Part shown: piece after piece, positions 28,007 through 36,594 of the stretch | Layout of the letters: every line of letters begins with the position of its first letter | Numbering within the stretch: position 1 is the stretch's first letter | Assembly: GCF_014164785.1 (NCBI RefSeq) | Contig: NZ_JACJFN010000002.1 | Span: 558,001 to 622,000, forward strand | Reading direction: 5' to 3' | DNA: 64,000 bases | Source of the DNA: Aquipseudomonas guryensis | GTDB lineage: Bacteria > Pseudomonadota > Gammaproteobacteria > Pseudomonadales > Pseudomonadaceae | Notes under the pieces: model-generated | Database searches by the model: none | What the model was told of the DNA's origin: nothing | What the model saw: the letters and a program-made list of their open reading frames with translations, nothing else | Made by a program: the position numbers and the translations under genes

Positions 28007-28792
28007 ATGGCACACGATGACTCCCTGGGCGAGCTCGAATCGACCCTGAAGATGCATGCAACGCAACTTGTCGACAGCCTGGAAAAGGGCCGTTTTGGCG
28101 AAGCTGTACAACTGATTCATGAACTCAACCAGACTCGCGATCGCGGTCTGTACCAGGAAGTTGGCCGGCTGACGCGTGAGCTGCACAACGCCATCGTCAA
28201 TTTCCAGATCGATCCCGGTAATCCCCACGCCCAGGAAATTTCGCAGATCAGTGACGCTACCGAGCGCCTGTCCTACGTGGTGCAGATGACCGAGAAAGCG
28301 GCCAACCGCACCATGGACCTGGTCGAGCAGAGCGCACCGCTGGTTAATGACCTGGGTGACGAGGCACAGAGTCTCAGCGCTGACTGGGGCAAGTTCATGC
28401 GCCGCGAGCTGGGCGCCGATGCCTTCCGTGAACTGGCCAAGCGTATTGAACTGTTCCTCGCCCACAGCGAGCGTGACAGCCAGAAACTCTCCGGTTACCT
28501 GAACGACATTTTGCTGGCGCAGGACTATCAGGATCTGACCGGCCAAGTGATCAAGCGTGTGACGCAACTGGTCACCGAGGTTGAAGGAAATCTGTTGAAG
28601 CTGGTGTTGATGGCCAGCCATGTCGATCGGTTTGCTGGTATCCAGCATGACCACGAGGCGCTACGCGCCGAGCAAGAAAAACAAAAAGAGCCTTCCCGGG
28701 GTGAAGGTCCGCAGATTCATGCCGATAAGCGTGAGGACGTCGCATCCAATCAGGACGATGTCGATGATCTGCTGTCCAGCCTGGGATTTTAA
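28007..28792 (+). CDS. cheZ: Chemotaxis phosphatase CheZ
   Basis: A 261-residue protein that removes phosphate from CheY. The ATG at 28007 is preferred because GAGGG lies 4 bases upstream and the length equals the 262 of P. aeruginosa; a start at 27980 inside cheY is possible and adds nine residues. The long helical hairpin carries the catalytic region (ILLAQDYQDLTGQVIKRV, with the key Gln), and the C terminus ends with the CheY-binding peptide DDVDDLLSSLGF. It is separated from cheA by 29 bases containing a hairpin. Confidence 0.95.
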   Translation: MAHDDSLGELESTLKMHATQLVDSLEKGRFGEAVQLIHELNQTRDRGLYQEVGRLTRELHNAIVNFQIDPGNPHAQEISQISDATERLSYVVQMTEKAANRTMDLVEQSAPLVNDLGDEAQSLSADWGKFMRRELGADAFRELAKRIELFLAHSERDSQKLSGYLNDILLAQDYQDLTGQVIKRVTQLVTEVEGNLLKLVLMASHVDRFAGIQHDHEALRAEQEKQKEPSRGEGPQIHADKREDVASNQDDVDDLLSSLGF

Positions 28793-28809
28793 GGCTCTAA
28801 CAGAGCCTT
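28791..28809 (+). other. Hairpin between cheZ and cheA
   Basis: AAGGCTCT (28791-28798) pairs perfectly with AGAGCCTT (28802-28809) with a three-base loop. It starts within the cheZ stop codon and ends one base before the cheA ribosome binding site GGAG (28811-28814). There is no T tract. It could lower cheA translation or act as a 3' end stabiliser for cheYZ mRNA. Confidence 0.5.
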
Positions 28810-28821
28810 TGGAGCGCACCG

Positions 28822-31038
28822 ATGAGCTTCGACGCCGATGAAGAAATCCTCCAGGACTTCCTGGTAGAGGCCGGCGAAATTCTTGAGTTGTTGTCCGAAC
28901 AACTGGTCGAGCTGGAAAGCCGACCGGATGATACGGATCTGCTCAATGCTATTTTCCGCGGTTTTCACACGGTCAAAGGGGGCGCAGGTTTCCTCCAGCT
29001 GAACGAGCTGGTGGAGTGCTGCCACATCGCGGAAAACGTCTTCGACATCCTGCGCAAGGGTGAGCGGCGAGTCACTGCCGAGTTGATGGACGTGGTGCTG
29101 CAGGCTCTGGATGCAGTCAACGAGATGTTCAGCCAGGTGCGCGAGCGTTCAACTGTCACGCCGGCTTCACCCGAGTTGCTCGCGGCACTGGCGCGCTTGG
29201 CTGACCCGGAAAGTGCGGATGAAGTGGCTGAGGTCGCCGAGCCTGAAGCGGAGTTGGAAGCCGAAGAGGCGCCCGCCGAGGCTGTCTCCGGTGACATCAC
29301 CGATAGCGAGTTCGAGCAGTTGCTCGAAGCGATCAGTGAATCTGATGAGCCGGGTGCGGCTCCTGCGCCTGCTTCCAGTGATGAAATCACCGATGACGAG
29401 TTCGAATCGTTGCTCGATCAGTTGCACGGCAAGGGCAAGTTCGCCGAGCCCGTCGTAGCTGCGCCGTCTGCGGTCGCGGCTGCTCCGGCCAAGGCCGGTG
29501 ACGAGATCACCGATGACGAATTCGAAGCACTGCTTGACCAGTTGCATGGCAAGGGCAAGTTCGTCGCACCTGAGGAAGAACCAGCCCCGATTGTTGCCAA
29601 AGGGCCGGCGAGCGCGGCGGCAGGCGACGAAATCACCGATGATGAGTTCGAGGCGCTGCTTGATCAGTTGCACGGCAAAGGCAAGTTCGACGAGACCGCC
29701 GTGCAGCCGACCGTCGCCCCTGCCGCAGCGGTGAAAGCTGCGCCGGCGGCAAAGCCTGCTGCCGCCAAGCCGGCCGCCAAACCTGCGGCCAAGGCCGAGC
29801 CGGTCAAGGCTGCCGCACCAACGCCTGCGCCAGCCGCAGCCGCAGACAAAGCCCCACCAGCCGCCAGCGAAGCCGAAACCACGGTGCGGGTGGATACCGC
29901 GCGCCTGGACGAGATCATGAACATGGTCGGCGAGCTAGTGCTGGTACGTAACCGTCTGGTGCGCCTGGGCCTGAATAGCGGTGACGAGGCCATGTCCAAG
30001 GCCGTTTCCAACCTCGATGTGGTGACTGCGGATCTGCAGACTTCGGTCATGAAGACCCGCATGCAGCCGATCAAGAAGGTCTTCGGCCGCTTCCCGCGTC
30101 TGGTTCGCGACCTGGCACGTCAGCTGAAGAAAGAGATCAACCTGGAACTGGTCGGCGAAGAAACCGACCTCGACAAGAACCTGGTCGAGGCGCTAGCCGA
30201 TCCACTGGTGCACTTGGTGCGCAATGCGGTTGACCACGGTATCGAGACGCCGGAAGAGCGCGAGGAGTCGGGCAAGGCGCGTGGCGGTAAGGTGGTGCTG
30301 TCGGCCGAGCAGGAGGGCGACCACATCCTGCTGTCGATCTCCGACGACGGCAAAGGCATGGATCCAGAAATTCTCCGCGCCAAGGCCGTGGAAAAGGGCC
30401 TGATGGACAAGGATGCGGCGGATCGCCTGAGTGAAACCGAGTGTTTCAATCTGATCTTCGCTCCGGGCTTCTCGACCAAGACCGAGATTTCCGACGTGTC
30501 CGGCCGCGGTGTCGGCATGGACGTGGTGAAAACCAAGATTTCCCAGCTCAACGGGATCATCAACGTGCACTCGGTCAAGGGCCAGGGCTCGAAGATCATC
30601 ATCAAGGTGCCGCTGACCCTGGCGATCATGCCGACCCTGATGGTCATGCTGGGTAACCAGGCCTTTGCCTTCCCGCTGGTCAACGTCAACGAGATTTTCC
30701 ACCTCGACCTGTCACGCACCAACGTGGTGGACGGACAGGAAGTGGTAATCGTGCGCGACAAGGCACTGCCGTTGTTCTATCTCAAGCGCTGGTTGGTGCG
30801 TGGCGCCAGCTACGAAGAGCAGCGTGAAGGGCATGTGGTGATTCTTACCGTGGGCAGCCAGCGCATCGGCTTCGTGGTCGACCAGTTGGTCGGTCAGGAG
30901 GAGGTGGTGATCAAGCCATTAGGCAAGATGCTGCAGGGCACTCCAGGCATGTCCGGCGCGACCATTACCGGTGACGGGCGTATTGCCCTGATCCTCGACG
31001 TACCGAGTATGCTCAAGCGCTACGCGCGTCGTCTCTGA
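28822..31038 (+). CDS. cheA: Chemotaxis histidine kinase CheA
   Basis: A 738-residue kinase. The P1 Hpt domain carries His49 (GFHTVKGGAGF). A long linker (about 110-350) contains an unusual tandem repeat: three copies of DEITDDEFE-x-LLDQLHGKGKF at residues 187-207, 227-247 and 269-289, plus a partial copy at 158-167. Then come an Ala/Pro/Lys-rich tether, P3 dimerisation (MNMVGELVLVRNRL), the P4 ATP domain (HLVRNAVDHGIE, DDGKGMD, GRGVGMDVV) and the P5 CheW-like domain. It phosphorylates CheY and CheB. No separate P2 domain is obvious; the repeats occupy that position. Confidence 0.96.
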   Translation: MSFDADEEILQDFLVEAGEILELLSEQLVELESRPDDTDLLNAIFRGFHTVKGGAGFLQLNELVECCHIAENVFDILRKGERRVTAELMDVVLQALDAVNEMFSQVRERSTVTPASPELLAALARLADPESADEVAEVAEPEAELEAEEAPAEAVSGDITDSEFEQLLEAISESDEPGAAPAPASSDEITDDEFESLLDQLHGKGKFAEPVVAAPSAVAAAPAKAGDEITDDEFEALLDQLHGKGKFVAPEEEPAPIVAKGPASAAAGDEITDDEFEALLDQLHGKGKFDETAVQPTVAPAAAVKAAPAAKPAAAKPAAKPAAKAEPVKAAAPTPAPAAAADKAPPAASEAETTVRVDTARLDEIMNMVGELVLVRNRLVRLGLNSGDEAMSKAVSNLDVVTADLQTSVMKTRMQPIKKVFGRFPRLVRDLARQLKKEINLELVGEETDLDKNLVEALADPLVHLVRNAVDHGIETPEEREESGKARGGKVVLSAEQEGDHILLSISDDGKGMDPEILRAKAVEKGLMDKDAADRLSETECFNLIFAPGFSTKTEISDVSGRGVGMDVVKTKISQLNGIINVHSVKGQGSKIIIKVPLTLAIMPTLMVMLGNQAFAFPLVNVNEIFHLDLSRTNVVDGQEVVIVRDKALPLFYLKRWLVRGASYEEQREGHVVILTVGSQRIGFVVDQLVGQEEVVIKPLGKMLQGTPGMSGATITGDGRIALILDVPSMLKRYARRL

Positions 31039-31078
31039 TTGATTGCGGCCTGGCTCTGCCAGCCGCTCAGGAGTGTTT

Positions 31079-32203
31079 ATGGCTGTCAAGGTCCTGGTGG
31101 TGGACGATTCCGGCTTCTTCCGTCGCCGGGTATCGGAAATTCTCTCCGCCGACCCGAATATCCAGGTGGTCGGTACCGCGACCAATGGCCGCGAGGCGAT
31201 CGATCAGGCGCTGGCCTTGAAGCCTGACGTGATCACCATGGACTACGAGATGCCGATGATGGACGGCATCACCGCGGTACGGAACATCATGCAGCGCTGT
31301 CCGACGCCGGTTTTGATGTTCTCCTCGCTGACCCACGAAGGCGCCCGGGTCACTCTGGACGCGCTGGATGCCGGCGCGGTGGATTTTCTGCCGAAGAACT
31401 TCGAAGACATCTCGCGTAACCCGGAGAAGGTCAAGGCGCTGCTGTGCGAGAAGGTTCATTCGATTGCGCGCAGTAACCGCCGTTATAGCGGCTACAGTTC
31501 GGCGCCTGTGGCGGCGCCCGTTGCTCCTGCGCCAGCTGCCCGAAGTGCCGCGCCGGCGGCGGCCCCGGCTGCTCGCTCGGCGGCTGCACCGGCTGGCGCG
31601 ACGGCGTCTGCCGGGGGGAACTCGCCTGCCCCAAAGCGTAAATCCTACAAACTGGTGGCCATCGGTACGTCCACTGGCGGCCCAGTGGCCCTGCAGCGGG
31701 TGTTGACTCAACTACCAGCGAATTTTCCGTCGCCCATCGTGCTGATCCAGCACATGCCGGCTGCCTTCACCAAAGCCTTCGCCGAGCGCCTGGACAAGCT
31801 GTGCCGGATTTCTGTCAAGGAAGCCGAAGATGGCGACGTGCTGCGCCCCGGTCTCGCCCTGCTGGCGCCGGGCGGCAAACAGATGATGGTTGATCCGCGC
31901 GGCACCGTGCGCATCCTCCCGGGCGATGAGCGTCTGAACTACAAACCCTGTGTCGACATCACCTTCGGCTCCGCCGCCAAGTCGTATAACGACAAGGTGT
32001 TGGCCGTGGTGCTTACCGGCATGGGCGCCGATGGCCGCGAAGGAGCGCGCCTGCTCAAGCAAAGCGGCAGCCAGGTGTGGGCGCAGGACGAGGCCAGTTG
32101 CGTGATCTATGGCATGCCGATGGCCATTGTCAAAGCTGACCTGGCGGATGCGGTATACGGTCTCGAAGATATTGGTCGGCATTTGGCCGAGGCCTGTATC
32201 TGA
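31079..32203 (+). CDS. cheB: Chemotaxis response regulator methylesterase CheB
   Basis: A 374-residue two-domain protein: a receiver with phospho-acceptor D55 ([13 protein letters not shown]), an Ala/Pro-rich linker (about 145-185), and the C-terminal methylesterase with the catalytic Ser in IGTSTGGP, His in IQHMP and Asp in VLTGMGADG. It removes methyl groups from chemoreceptors during adaptation. The ATG at 31079 follows CAGGAG at 31068-31073; the open frame upstream has no such site. The stop shares one base with motC. Confidence 0.95.
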   Translation: MAVKVLVVDDSGFFRRRVSEILSADPNIQVVGTATNGREAIDQALALKPDVITMDYEMPMMDGITAVRNIMQRCPTPVLMFSSLTHEGARVTLDALDAGAVDFLPKNFEDISRNPEKVKALLCEKVHSIARSNRRYSGYSSAPVAAPVAPAPAARSAAPAAAPAARSAAAPAGATASAGGNSPAPKRKSYKLVAIGTSTGGPVALQRVLTQLPANFPSPIVLIQHMPAAFTKAFAERLDKLCRISVKEAEDGDVLRPGLALLAPGGKQMMVDPRGTVRILPGDERLNYKPCVDITFGSAAKSYNDKVLAVVLTGMGADGREGARLLKQSGSQVWAQDEASCVIYGMPMAIVKADLADAVYGLEDIGRHLAEACI

Positions 32204-32943
32204 TGGATGTACTGAGTCTTGTCGGGGTCATCCTGGCATTTGTCGCGATTATTGGTGGCAACTATCTGGAAGGTGGCCACCTAGGGGCTCTGCTGAATGG
32301 CCCGGCCGCGCTGATCGTGATTGGTGGCACCCTGGGCGCCGCATTTCTGCAAGCGCCGGTCAGCGTGTTCAAGCGCGCGCTGGTCATCCTGCGCTGGATC
32401 CTTTTTCCCCCACGGATCGACTTGGCCGGTGGTATCGCCAAGGTTGTCGGCTGGAGCATGACCGCGCGCAAGGAAGGCTTGCTCGGGCTGGAGCCGATTG
32501 CCGACACCGAGGACGATCCCTACGCCCGCAAGGGGCTGCAGCTACTGGTCGATGGCGCCGAGCCCGAGGCAATCCGCAGTATTCTCGAAGTCGACCTGTA
32601 TACCCAGGAAGGCCGCGATATCCAGGCTGCCAAGGTCTACGAAAGCATGGGCGGCTATGCGCCGACCATCGGCATCATTGGCGCGGTGATGGGCCTGATC
32701 CATGTGATGGGTAACCTGGCTGACCCGAGCAAACTGGGTAGCGGTATTGCCGTGGCTTTCGTGGCCACCATCTATGGCGTGGCCTTCGCCAACCTGTTGC
32801 TCTTGCCGGTGGGCAACAAGCTCAAAGCCATTGCTGTCCGGCAGTCGCGCTATCGCGAGATGTTGCTGGAAGGCATCCTGTCCATTGCCGAGGGCGAGAA
32901 CCCGCGCTCCATCGAGCTGAAGCTGCAAGGCTTCATGGACTGA
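32203..32943 (+). CDS. motC: Flagellar stator protein MotC (MotA-like)
   Basis: A 246-residue inner-membrane protein (same length as P. aeruginosa MotC) with four hydrophobic segments and the TolQ/MotA core (GGYAPTIGIIGAVMGLIHVM, FVATIYGVAFANLLLLPV). With MotD it forms the second stator of Pseudomonas, adding to MotAB and important for swarming. Translationally coupled to cheB by a one-base overlap (TGATG). Confidence 0.95.
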   Translation: MDVLSLVGVILAFVAIIGGNYLEGGHLGALLNGPAALIVIGGTLGAAFLQAPVSVFKRALVILRWILFPPRIDLAGGIAKVVGWSMTARKEGLLGLEPIADTEDDPYARKGLQLLVDGAEPEAIRSILEVDLYTQEGRDIQAAKVYESMGGYAPTIGIIGAVMGLIHVMGNLADPSKLGSGIAVAFVATIYGVAFANLLLLPVGNKLKAIAVRQSRYREMLLEGILSIAEGENPRSIELKLQGFMD

Positions 32944-32961
32944 CAGGGGCAGGGGACCGAC

Positions 32962-33840
32962 ATGGCCCGGCGACGCAACCACGAAGAACACGAGAATCAC
33001 GAACGCTGGCTGGTGTCCTACGCGGACTTCATCACCCTGCTGTTCGCCTTCTTTGTGGTGATGTACTCGATCTCTTCGATCAACGAAGGCAAGTACAAGG
33101 TGCTTTCGCAGAGCCTGGTCGGGGTGTTCAGCGAGCCGGAACGGGCAATCAAGCCGATTCCCATCGGTGACGAGAGGCCGCGCACCACGGAACCCGATCG
33201 CTCGATGATCGAGGACAACCCGAACAGTTCATCGCCGCAAGCGAAAGATCCGCTGCAAGAGATTGCCAGCAGCGTGCGAGATGCTTTCGGTGACCTGATC
33301 AATGCCGAACAGCTGACCGTGCGCGGCAACGAGCTGTGGATCGAGATCGAGCTGAATTCCAGCTTGCTGTTCCCTAGCGGCGATGCGGTGCCGAACGAAC
33401 TGGCCTTCACCCTGATCGACAAGGTGGCGAAGATCCTCGCGCCTTACGAGAACCCGATCCATGTCGAGGGCTTTACCGACAACCTGCCGATCAGTACGGC
33501 TGAGTACCCCAGCAACTGGGAACTGTCGACAGCGCGTGCGGCCAGCATCGTCCGCATGCTGGCGATGGATGGGGTTGATCCGGGGCGGCTGGCTGCGGTG
33601 GGGTACGGGGAATTCCAGCCGGTGGCGGACAACGCCACTGCGGACGGACGCGCGCGTAACCGCCGCGTGGTGCTGGTGATCTCGCGTAATCTGGAGGTAA
33701 GGCGCAGTATCAGTGGAACAGGCAGTGCCAATGCCAAGCCCGATGCGGCGCTGCAACGGGCTGGCACGCAACCTGCACCGGTGAAGCCGGTAGCGGTCCC
33801 TGCGGGGGATTCCGCCAATATTCCGACGCCTGCGCCATGA
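32962..33840 (+). CDS. motD: Flagellar stator protein MotD (MotB-like)
   Basis: A 292-residue stator partner of MotC. A short basic/acidic cytosolic start (MARRRNHEEHENHE) precedes the single membrane helix with the ion-carrying Asp22 (SYADFITLLFAFFVVMYS). The periplasmic OmpA-like peptidoglycan-binding domain occupies about 120-250 (VEGFTDNLPI, SNWELSTARAASIVRML, GYGEFQPVADN). The tail is Ala/Pro-rich. It is 18 bases downstream of motC. Confidence 0.95.
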   Translation: MARRRNHEEHENHERWLVSYADFITLLFAFFVVMYSISSINEGKYKVLSQSLVGVFSEPERAIKPIPIGDERPRTTEPDRSMIEDNPNSSSPQAKDPLQEIASSVRDAFGDLINAEQLTVRGNELWIEIELNSSLLFPSGDAVPNELAFTLIDKVAKILAPYENPIHVEGFTDNLPISTAEYPSNWELSTARAASIVRMLAMDGVDPGRLAAVGYGEFQPVADNATADGRARNRRVVLVISRNLEVRRSISGTGSANAKPDAALQRAGTQPAPVKPVAVPAGDSANIPTPAP

Positions 33841-33892
33841 GGCGACAATCAGTTCTCGGTAAGGTAATGGCCGTGCCGGGAGGACGATGAAG

Positions 33893-34681
33893 ATGAAAGT
33901 CTGGGCAGTAGCCAATCAAAAAGGTGGGGTCGGCAAGACCACCACATCCATCGCTCTGGCCGGCCTGCTGGCCGATGCCGGCAAGCGAGTGGTGATCGTC
34001 GACCTCGATCCGCATGGTTCGATGACCAGCTATTTCGGGCACGATCCGGACAGTCTGGAGCACAGCTGTTTCGACCTGTTCCAGCACCAGGGGATTGTGC
34101 CCGAAGGCTTGCCGGCACGCCTGTTGCTGCCGACCAGTAATGAACGTATTTCACTGCTCCCCTCTAGTACCGCGCTGGCCACGCTCGAGCGCCAATCGCC
34201 GGGGCAGAGTGGCCTGGGCCTGGTGATCGCCAAGAGCCTGGCGCAGCTATGGAACCAGTTCGACCACGCGATCATCGACAGCCCACCGTTGCTTGGTGTG
34301 CTGATGGTCAATGCGCTGGCAGCCAGCCAGCAACTGGTGATTCCGGTACAGACCGAGTTCCTCGCGGTAAAAGGCCTGGAGCGCATGGTCAGTACCCTGG
34401 CCATGATCAATCGCTCGCGCAAGCAGGCGTTGCCTTACACCATCGTGCCGACCCTGTTCGACCGCCGTACCCAGGCGTCGCTGAATACCCTGCGCGTGCT
34501 GCGCAATTCCTATCCGGAGCATCTGTGGCAGGCTTACGTGCCGGTTGATACGCGCTTGCGCGACGCCAGCCGTGCGGGGCAGACCCCGTCGCAGTTCGAT
34601 GCCAACAGCCGTGGCGTGATTGCCTACCGGGCCTTGCTCAAGCATCTGCTGGCGGCATCGCCTGCAACTCAGGTAGCCTGA
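33893..34681 (+). CDS. parC: ParA-family ATPase of the chemotaxis cluster (ParC)
   Basis: A 262-residue ParA/MinD-type ATPase. The deviant Walker A QKGGVGKTT, the switch segment VIVDLDPHGSMT and the DSPPLLGVL motif are present. In Vibrio and Pseudomonas, ParC places chemotaxis arrays at the cell pole together with ParP. The start at 33893 is chosen because GGAGG (33879-33883) is 9 bases upstream and the length equals the P. aeruginosa counterpart; an ATG at 33887 is only 3 bases from that site. It follows motD by 52 bases. Confidence 0.92.
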   Translation: MKVWAVANQKGGVGKTTTSIALAGLLADAGKRVVIVDLDPHGSMTSYFGHDPDSLEHSCFDLFQHQGIVPEGLPARLLLPTSNERISLLPSSTALATLERQSPGQSGLGLVIAKSLAQLWNQFDHAIIDSPPLLGVLMVNALAASQQLVIPVQTEFLAVKGLERMVSTLAMINRSRKQALPYTIVPTLFDRRTQASLNTLRVLRNSYPEHLWQAYVPVDTRLRDASRAGQTPSQFDANSRGVIAYRALLKHLLAASPATQVA

Positions 34682-34709
34682 AATGCTGGCCTATGCTGAG
34701 TATGTCGGT

Positions 34710-34737
34710 TCAAGTCATGCAGTAGGCCGGCCGATAG
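34710..34737 (+). promoter_or_regulatory. Sigma-28 (FliA) promoter of parP-cheW
   Basis: TCAAG (34710-34714), exactly 15 bases, then GCCGATAG (34730-34737), which is 7 of 8 to the FliA -10 GCCGATAA with a consensus -35. The parP start is 32 bases downstream. Confidence 0.8.
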
Positions 34738-34768
34738 GTTGTAGAACCCTTTTTTGTGGAAGTCCGTC

Positions 34769-35605
34769 ATGAGTCGTACTGTTGCCACCGCCACCCGACC
34801 TCAGCAGGCCCTGCAGTCCTATCTGGATGCCCTGCTGCAGGAAGCGGCTGCCGAGCTGGAACAGAGCATCACGCTGGACGAATTCGAAGCGGCCGTTATC
34901 GAGGAGCAGGTGCGTGATGCGCGCCTTACGCCACATCCGGTGCTTGCCGCTCCCATCGAGCGTCCGCTGGCGCTGGCCGAAGCGCGGCCCCTGGTCTTGC
35001 CCACTATCGAATTGCCGCCTGCCGTCAGCGTGCCGCTGGCTGAACCCGTTGCGCCGGTAGTCGAGGCGCGGGTCGAGCAGCAGACACCGCAAGCTCCGGT
35101 CGAACCGGCTAAGTTCAGCGTCGATGGCCGGCCGAGCTGGGCCGAGGATTCTTTCGAGTGCCTGCTGTTCGATGTCGCAGGTCTCACTCTGGCTGTGCCG
35201 CTGGTGTGTCTGGGGACCATCTATCCGCTGGCAAATGCCGAGCTGACGCCCCTGTTCGGCCAGCCCGACTGGTTTCTCGGCATATTGCCCAGCCAGGCAG
35301 GCAATCTGAAGGTGCTGGATACGGCGCGTTGGGTCATGCCCGAGCGTTATCGTGATGATTTTCGCGATGGTCTGCAGTACGTGATTTCGGTGGAGGGCTA
35401 CGAGTGGGGGCTGGCGGTGCATCAGGTCAGTCGCTCGATTCGCCTGGTGCCGGATGAGGTCAAGTGGCGCAGTCAGCGTAGCCAGCGGCCCTGGTTGGCC
35501 GGTACGGTGATCGAACACATGTGCGCGCTGCTGGATGTGTCTGCCCTGGCCGAGTTGATCGCCAGTGGTGCGACACGCAATCAGGCATCTGCCAAGCGCC
35601 ATTAA
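34769..35605 (+). CDS. parP: CheW-domain polar array adaptor ParP
   Basis: A 278-residue protein. The N-terminal part (1-110) is helical then Pro/Ala/Val-rich; the C-terminal 150 residues form a CheW-like domain (ECLLFDVAGLTLAVPLVCLG, GILPSQAGNLKVLDTARWV, SVEGYEWGLAVHQV). ParP proteins use such a domain to join CheA-receptor arrays and recruit ParC to the pole. The ATG at 34769 has GGAAG 6 bases upstream; a TTG five codons earlier is unlikely. It has its own sigma-28 promoter and is followed by cheW after 95 bases. Confidence 0.9.
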   Translation: MSRTVATATRPQQALQSYLDALLQEAAAELEQSITLDEFEAAVIEEQVRDARLTPHPVLAAPIERPLALAEARPLVLPTIELPPAVSVPLAEPVAPVVEARVEQQTPQAPVEPAKFSVDGRPSWAEDSFECLLFDVAGLTLAVPLVCLGTIYPLANAELTPLFGQPDWFLGILPSQAGNLKVLDTARWVMPERYRDDFRDGLQYVISVEGYEWGLAVHQVSRSIRLVPDEVKWRSQRSQRPWLAGTVIEHMCALLDVSALAELIASGATRNQASAKRH

Positions 35606-35613
35606 TTTGCTCG

Positions 35614-35632
35614 GCCCCGCCTGGCGTGGGGC
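35614..35632 (+). terminator. Possible weak terminator between parP and cheW
   Basis: GCCCCGC (35614-35620) pairs with GTGGGGC (35626-35632) with one G-T pair and a 5-base loop. The following bases (TCTATAGTAATG) are AT-rich but not a T tract. Confidence 0.3.
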
Positions 35633-35700
35633 TCTATAGTAATGACAGCGGGGTGCACCCGCGTATGCCGCCCAATGCGGTTCTAGACGAGGCTAGGGAA

Positions 35701-36180
35701 ATGAAGAAAACGTCTGCGCAAGGTACAGAAGATCCCATCCTGCAGTGGGTAACCTTCCGCCTGGATAACGAGACCTACGGCATCAACGTGATGCAGGTCC
35801 AGGAAGTGTTGCGCTACACCGAAATCGCCCCGGTGCCGGGTGCTCCCGCCTATGTACTGGGCATCATCAACCTGCGTGGCAATGTGGTGACGGTAATCGA
35901 CACCCGCCAGCGCTTTGGCCTCGACTCGGCGGAAGTTACCGATAACACCCGCATCGTGATCATCGAGGCTGACAAACAAGTGGTCGGCATCCTCGTCGAC
36001 AGCGTGGCGGAAGTGGTTTACCTGCGTCAGTCCGAGGTCGAAACCGCGCCGAACGTGGGCAACGACGAGTCCGCCAAGTTCATCCAGGGCGTCTGCAACA
36101 AGAACGGCGAGCTGCTGATTCTGGTCGAACTGGACAAGATGATGTCCGAAGAAGAATGGTCCGAGCTGGAGAGCTTCTGA
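35701..36180 (+). CDS. cheW: Chemotaxis coupling protein CheW
   Basis: A 159-residue CheW (same length as in P. aeruginosa) that bridges CheA and chemoreceptors. Seen: LQWVTFRLDNETYGINVMQVQEVL, the VLGIINLRGNVVTVIDTRQRFGL segment and IVIIEADKQVVGILVDSV. The ATG at 35701 follows AGGGA; the frame is open far upstream but without start support. A DUF2802 gene follows after 3 bases, so it is in the same transcript. Confidence 0.96.
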   Translation: MKKTSAQGTEDPILQWVTFRLDNETYGINVMQVQEVLRYTEIAPVPGAPAYVLGIINLRGNVVTVIDTRQRFGLDSAEVTDNTRIVIIEADKQVVGILVDSVAEVVYLRQSEVETAPNVGNDESAKFIQGVCNKNGELLILVELDKMMSEEEWSELESF

Positions 36181-36183
36181 TCC

Positions 36184-36588
36184 ATGCTGGAGATCGCGGT
36201 GGCCGTGCTTGGCCTGTTCTGTGTGCTGCTCGCAGGTACCTGCCTCTGGCTGGTGATGACCCTGCGCCAGCAGGCACAGCTGCAGAGTGAGCGCGACACC
36301 GTTCGTGACCAGCGCCTGCGCGAGCTGAGCCGGCGCCTGGATACCTATCTGACCGGCAGTATCCGCATGGGCGAAGAGCTGCATGAACTGCGTCGGGTGG
36401 TGGCGCCGCTGCCGGACAAGCTCAACCAGATGGAGCAGCGCGATCCTTCCAGCCTGTCCTTCACTCAGGCTGCACGCCTGGCTGGCATGGGCGCCAGCGT
36501 CGATGACCTGACTCATTCCTGCGGCCTAACCAAGGCCGAAGCCGAGCTGGTCAGCAAGCTGCAGTTGGCCCAGAAACAGCGCTCCTGA
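36184..36588 (+). CDS. DUF2802 membrane-anchored protein
   Basis: A 134-residue protein with one N-terminal membrane helix (about residues 3-27, VAVLGLFCVLLAGTCLWLVM), a charged coiled coil (30-85) and a C-terminal helix-turn-helix-like segment (SFTQAARLAGMGASVDDLTHSCGLTKAEAELVSKL, shown here as AARLAGMGASVDDL and CGLTKAEAEL). This is the DUF2802 architecture. It sits 3 bases behind cheW, as in other Pseudomonas, so a role in chemotaxis or motor placement is likely, but no function is established that I know of. Confidence 0.85.
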   Translation: MLEIAVAVLGLFCVLLAGTCLWLVMTLRQQAQLQSERDTVRDQRLRELSRRLDTYLTGSIRMGEELHELRRVVAPLPDKLNQMEQRDPSSLSFTQAARLAGMGASVDDLTHSCGLTKAEAELVSKLQLAQKQRS

Positions 36589-36594
36589 ATTCTT

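Noticed and set aside
35635..35640. TATAGT as a cheW promoter -10
   Set aside because: No -35-like sequence at 16-18 bases upstream; the upstream bases belong to a GC-rich hairpin. parP-cheW co-transcription from the sigma-28 promoter is simpler.
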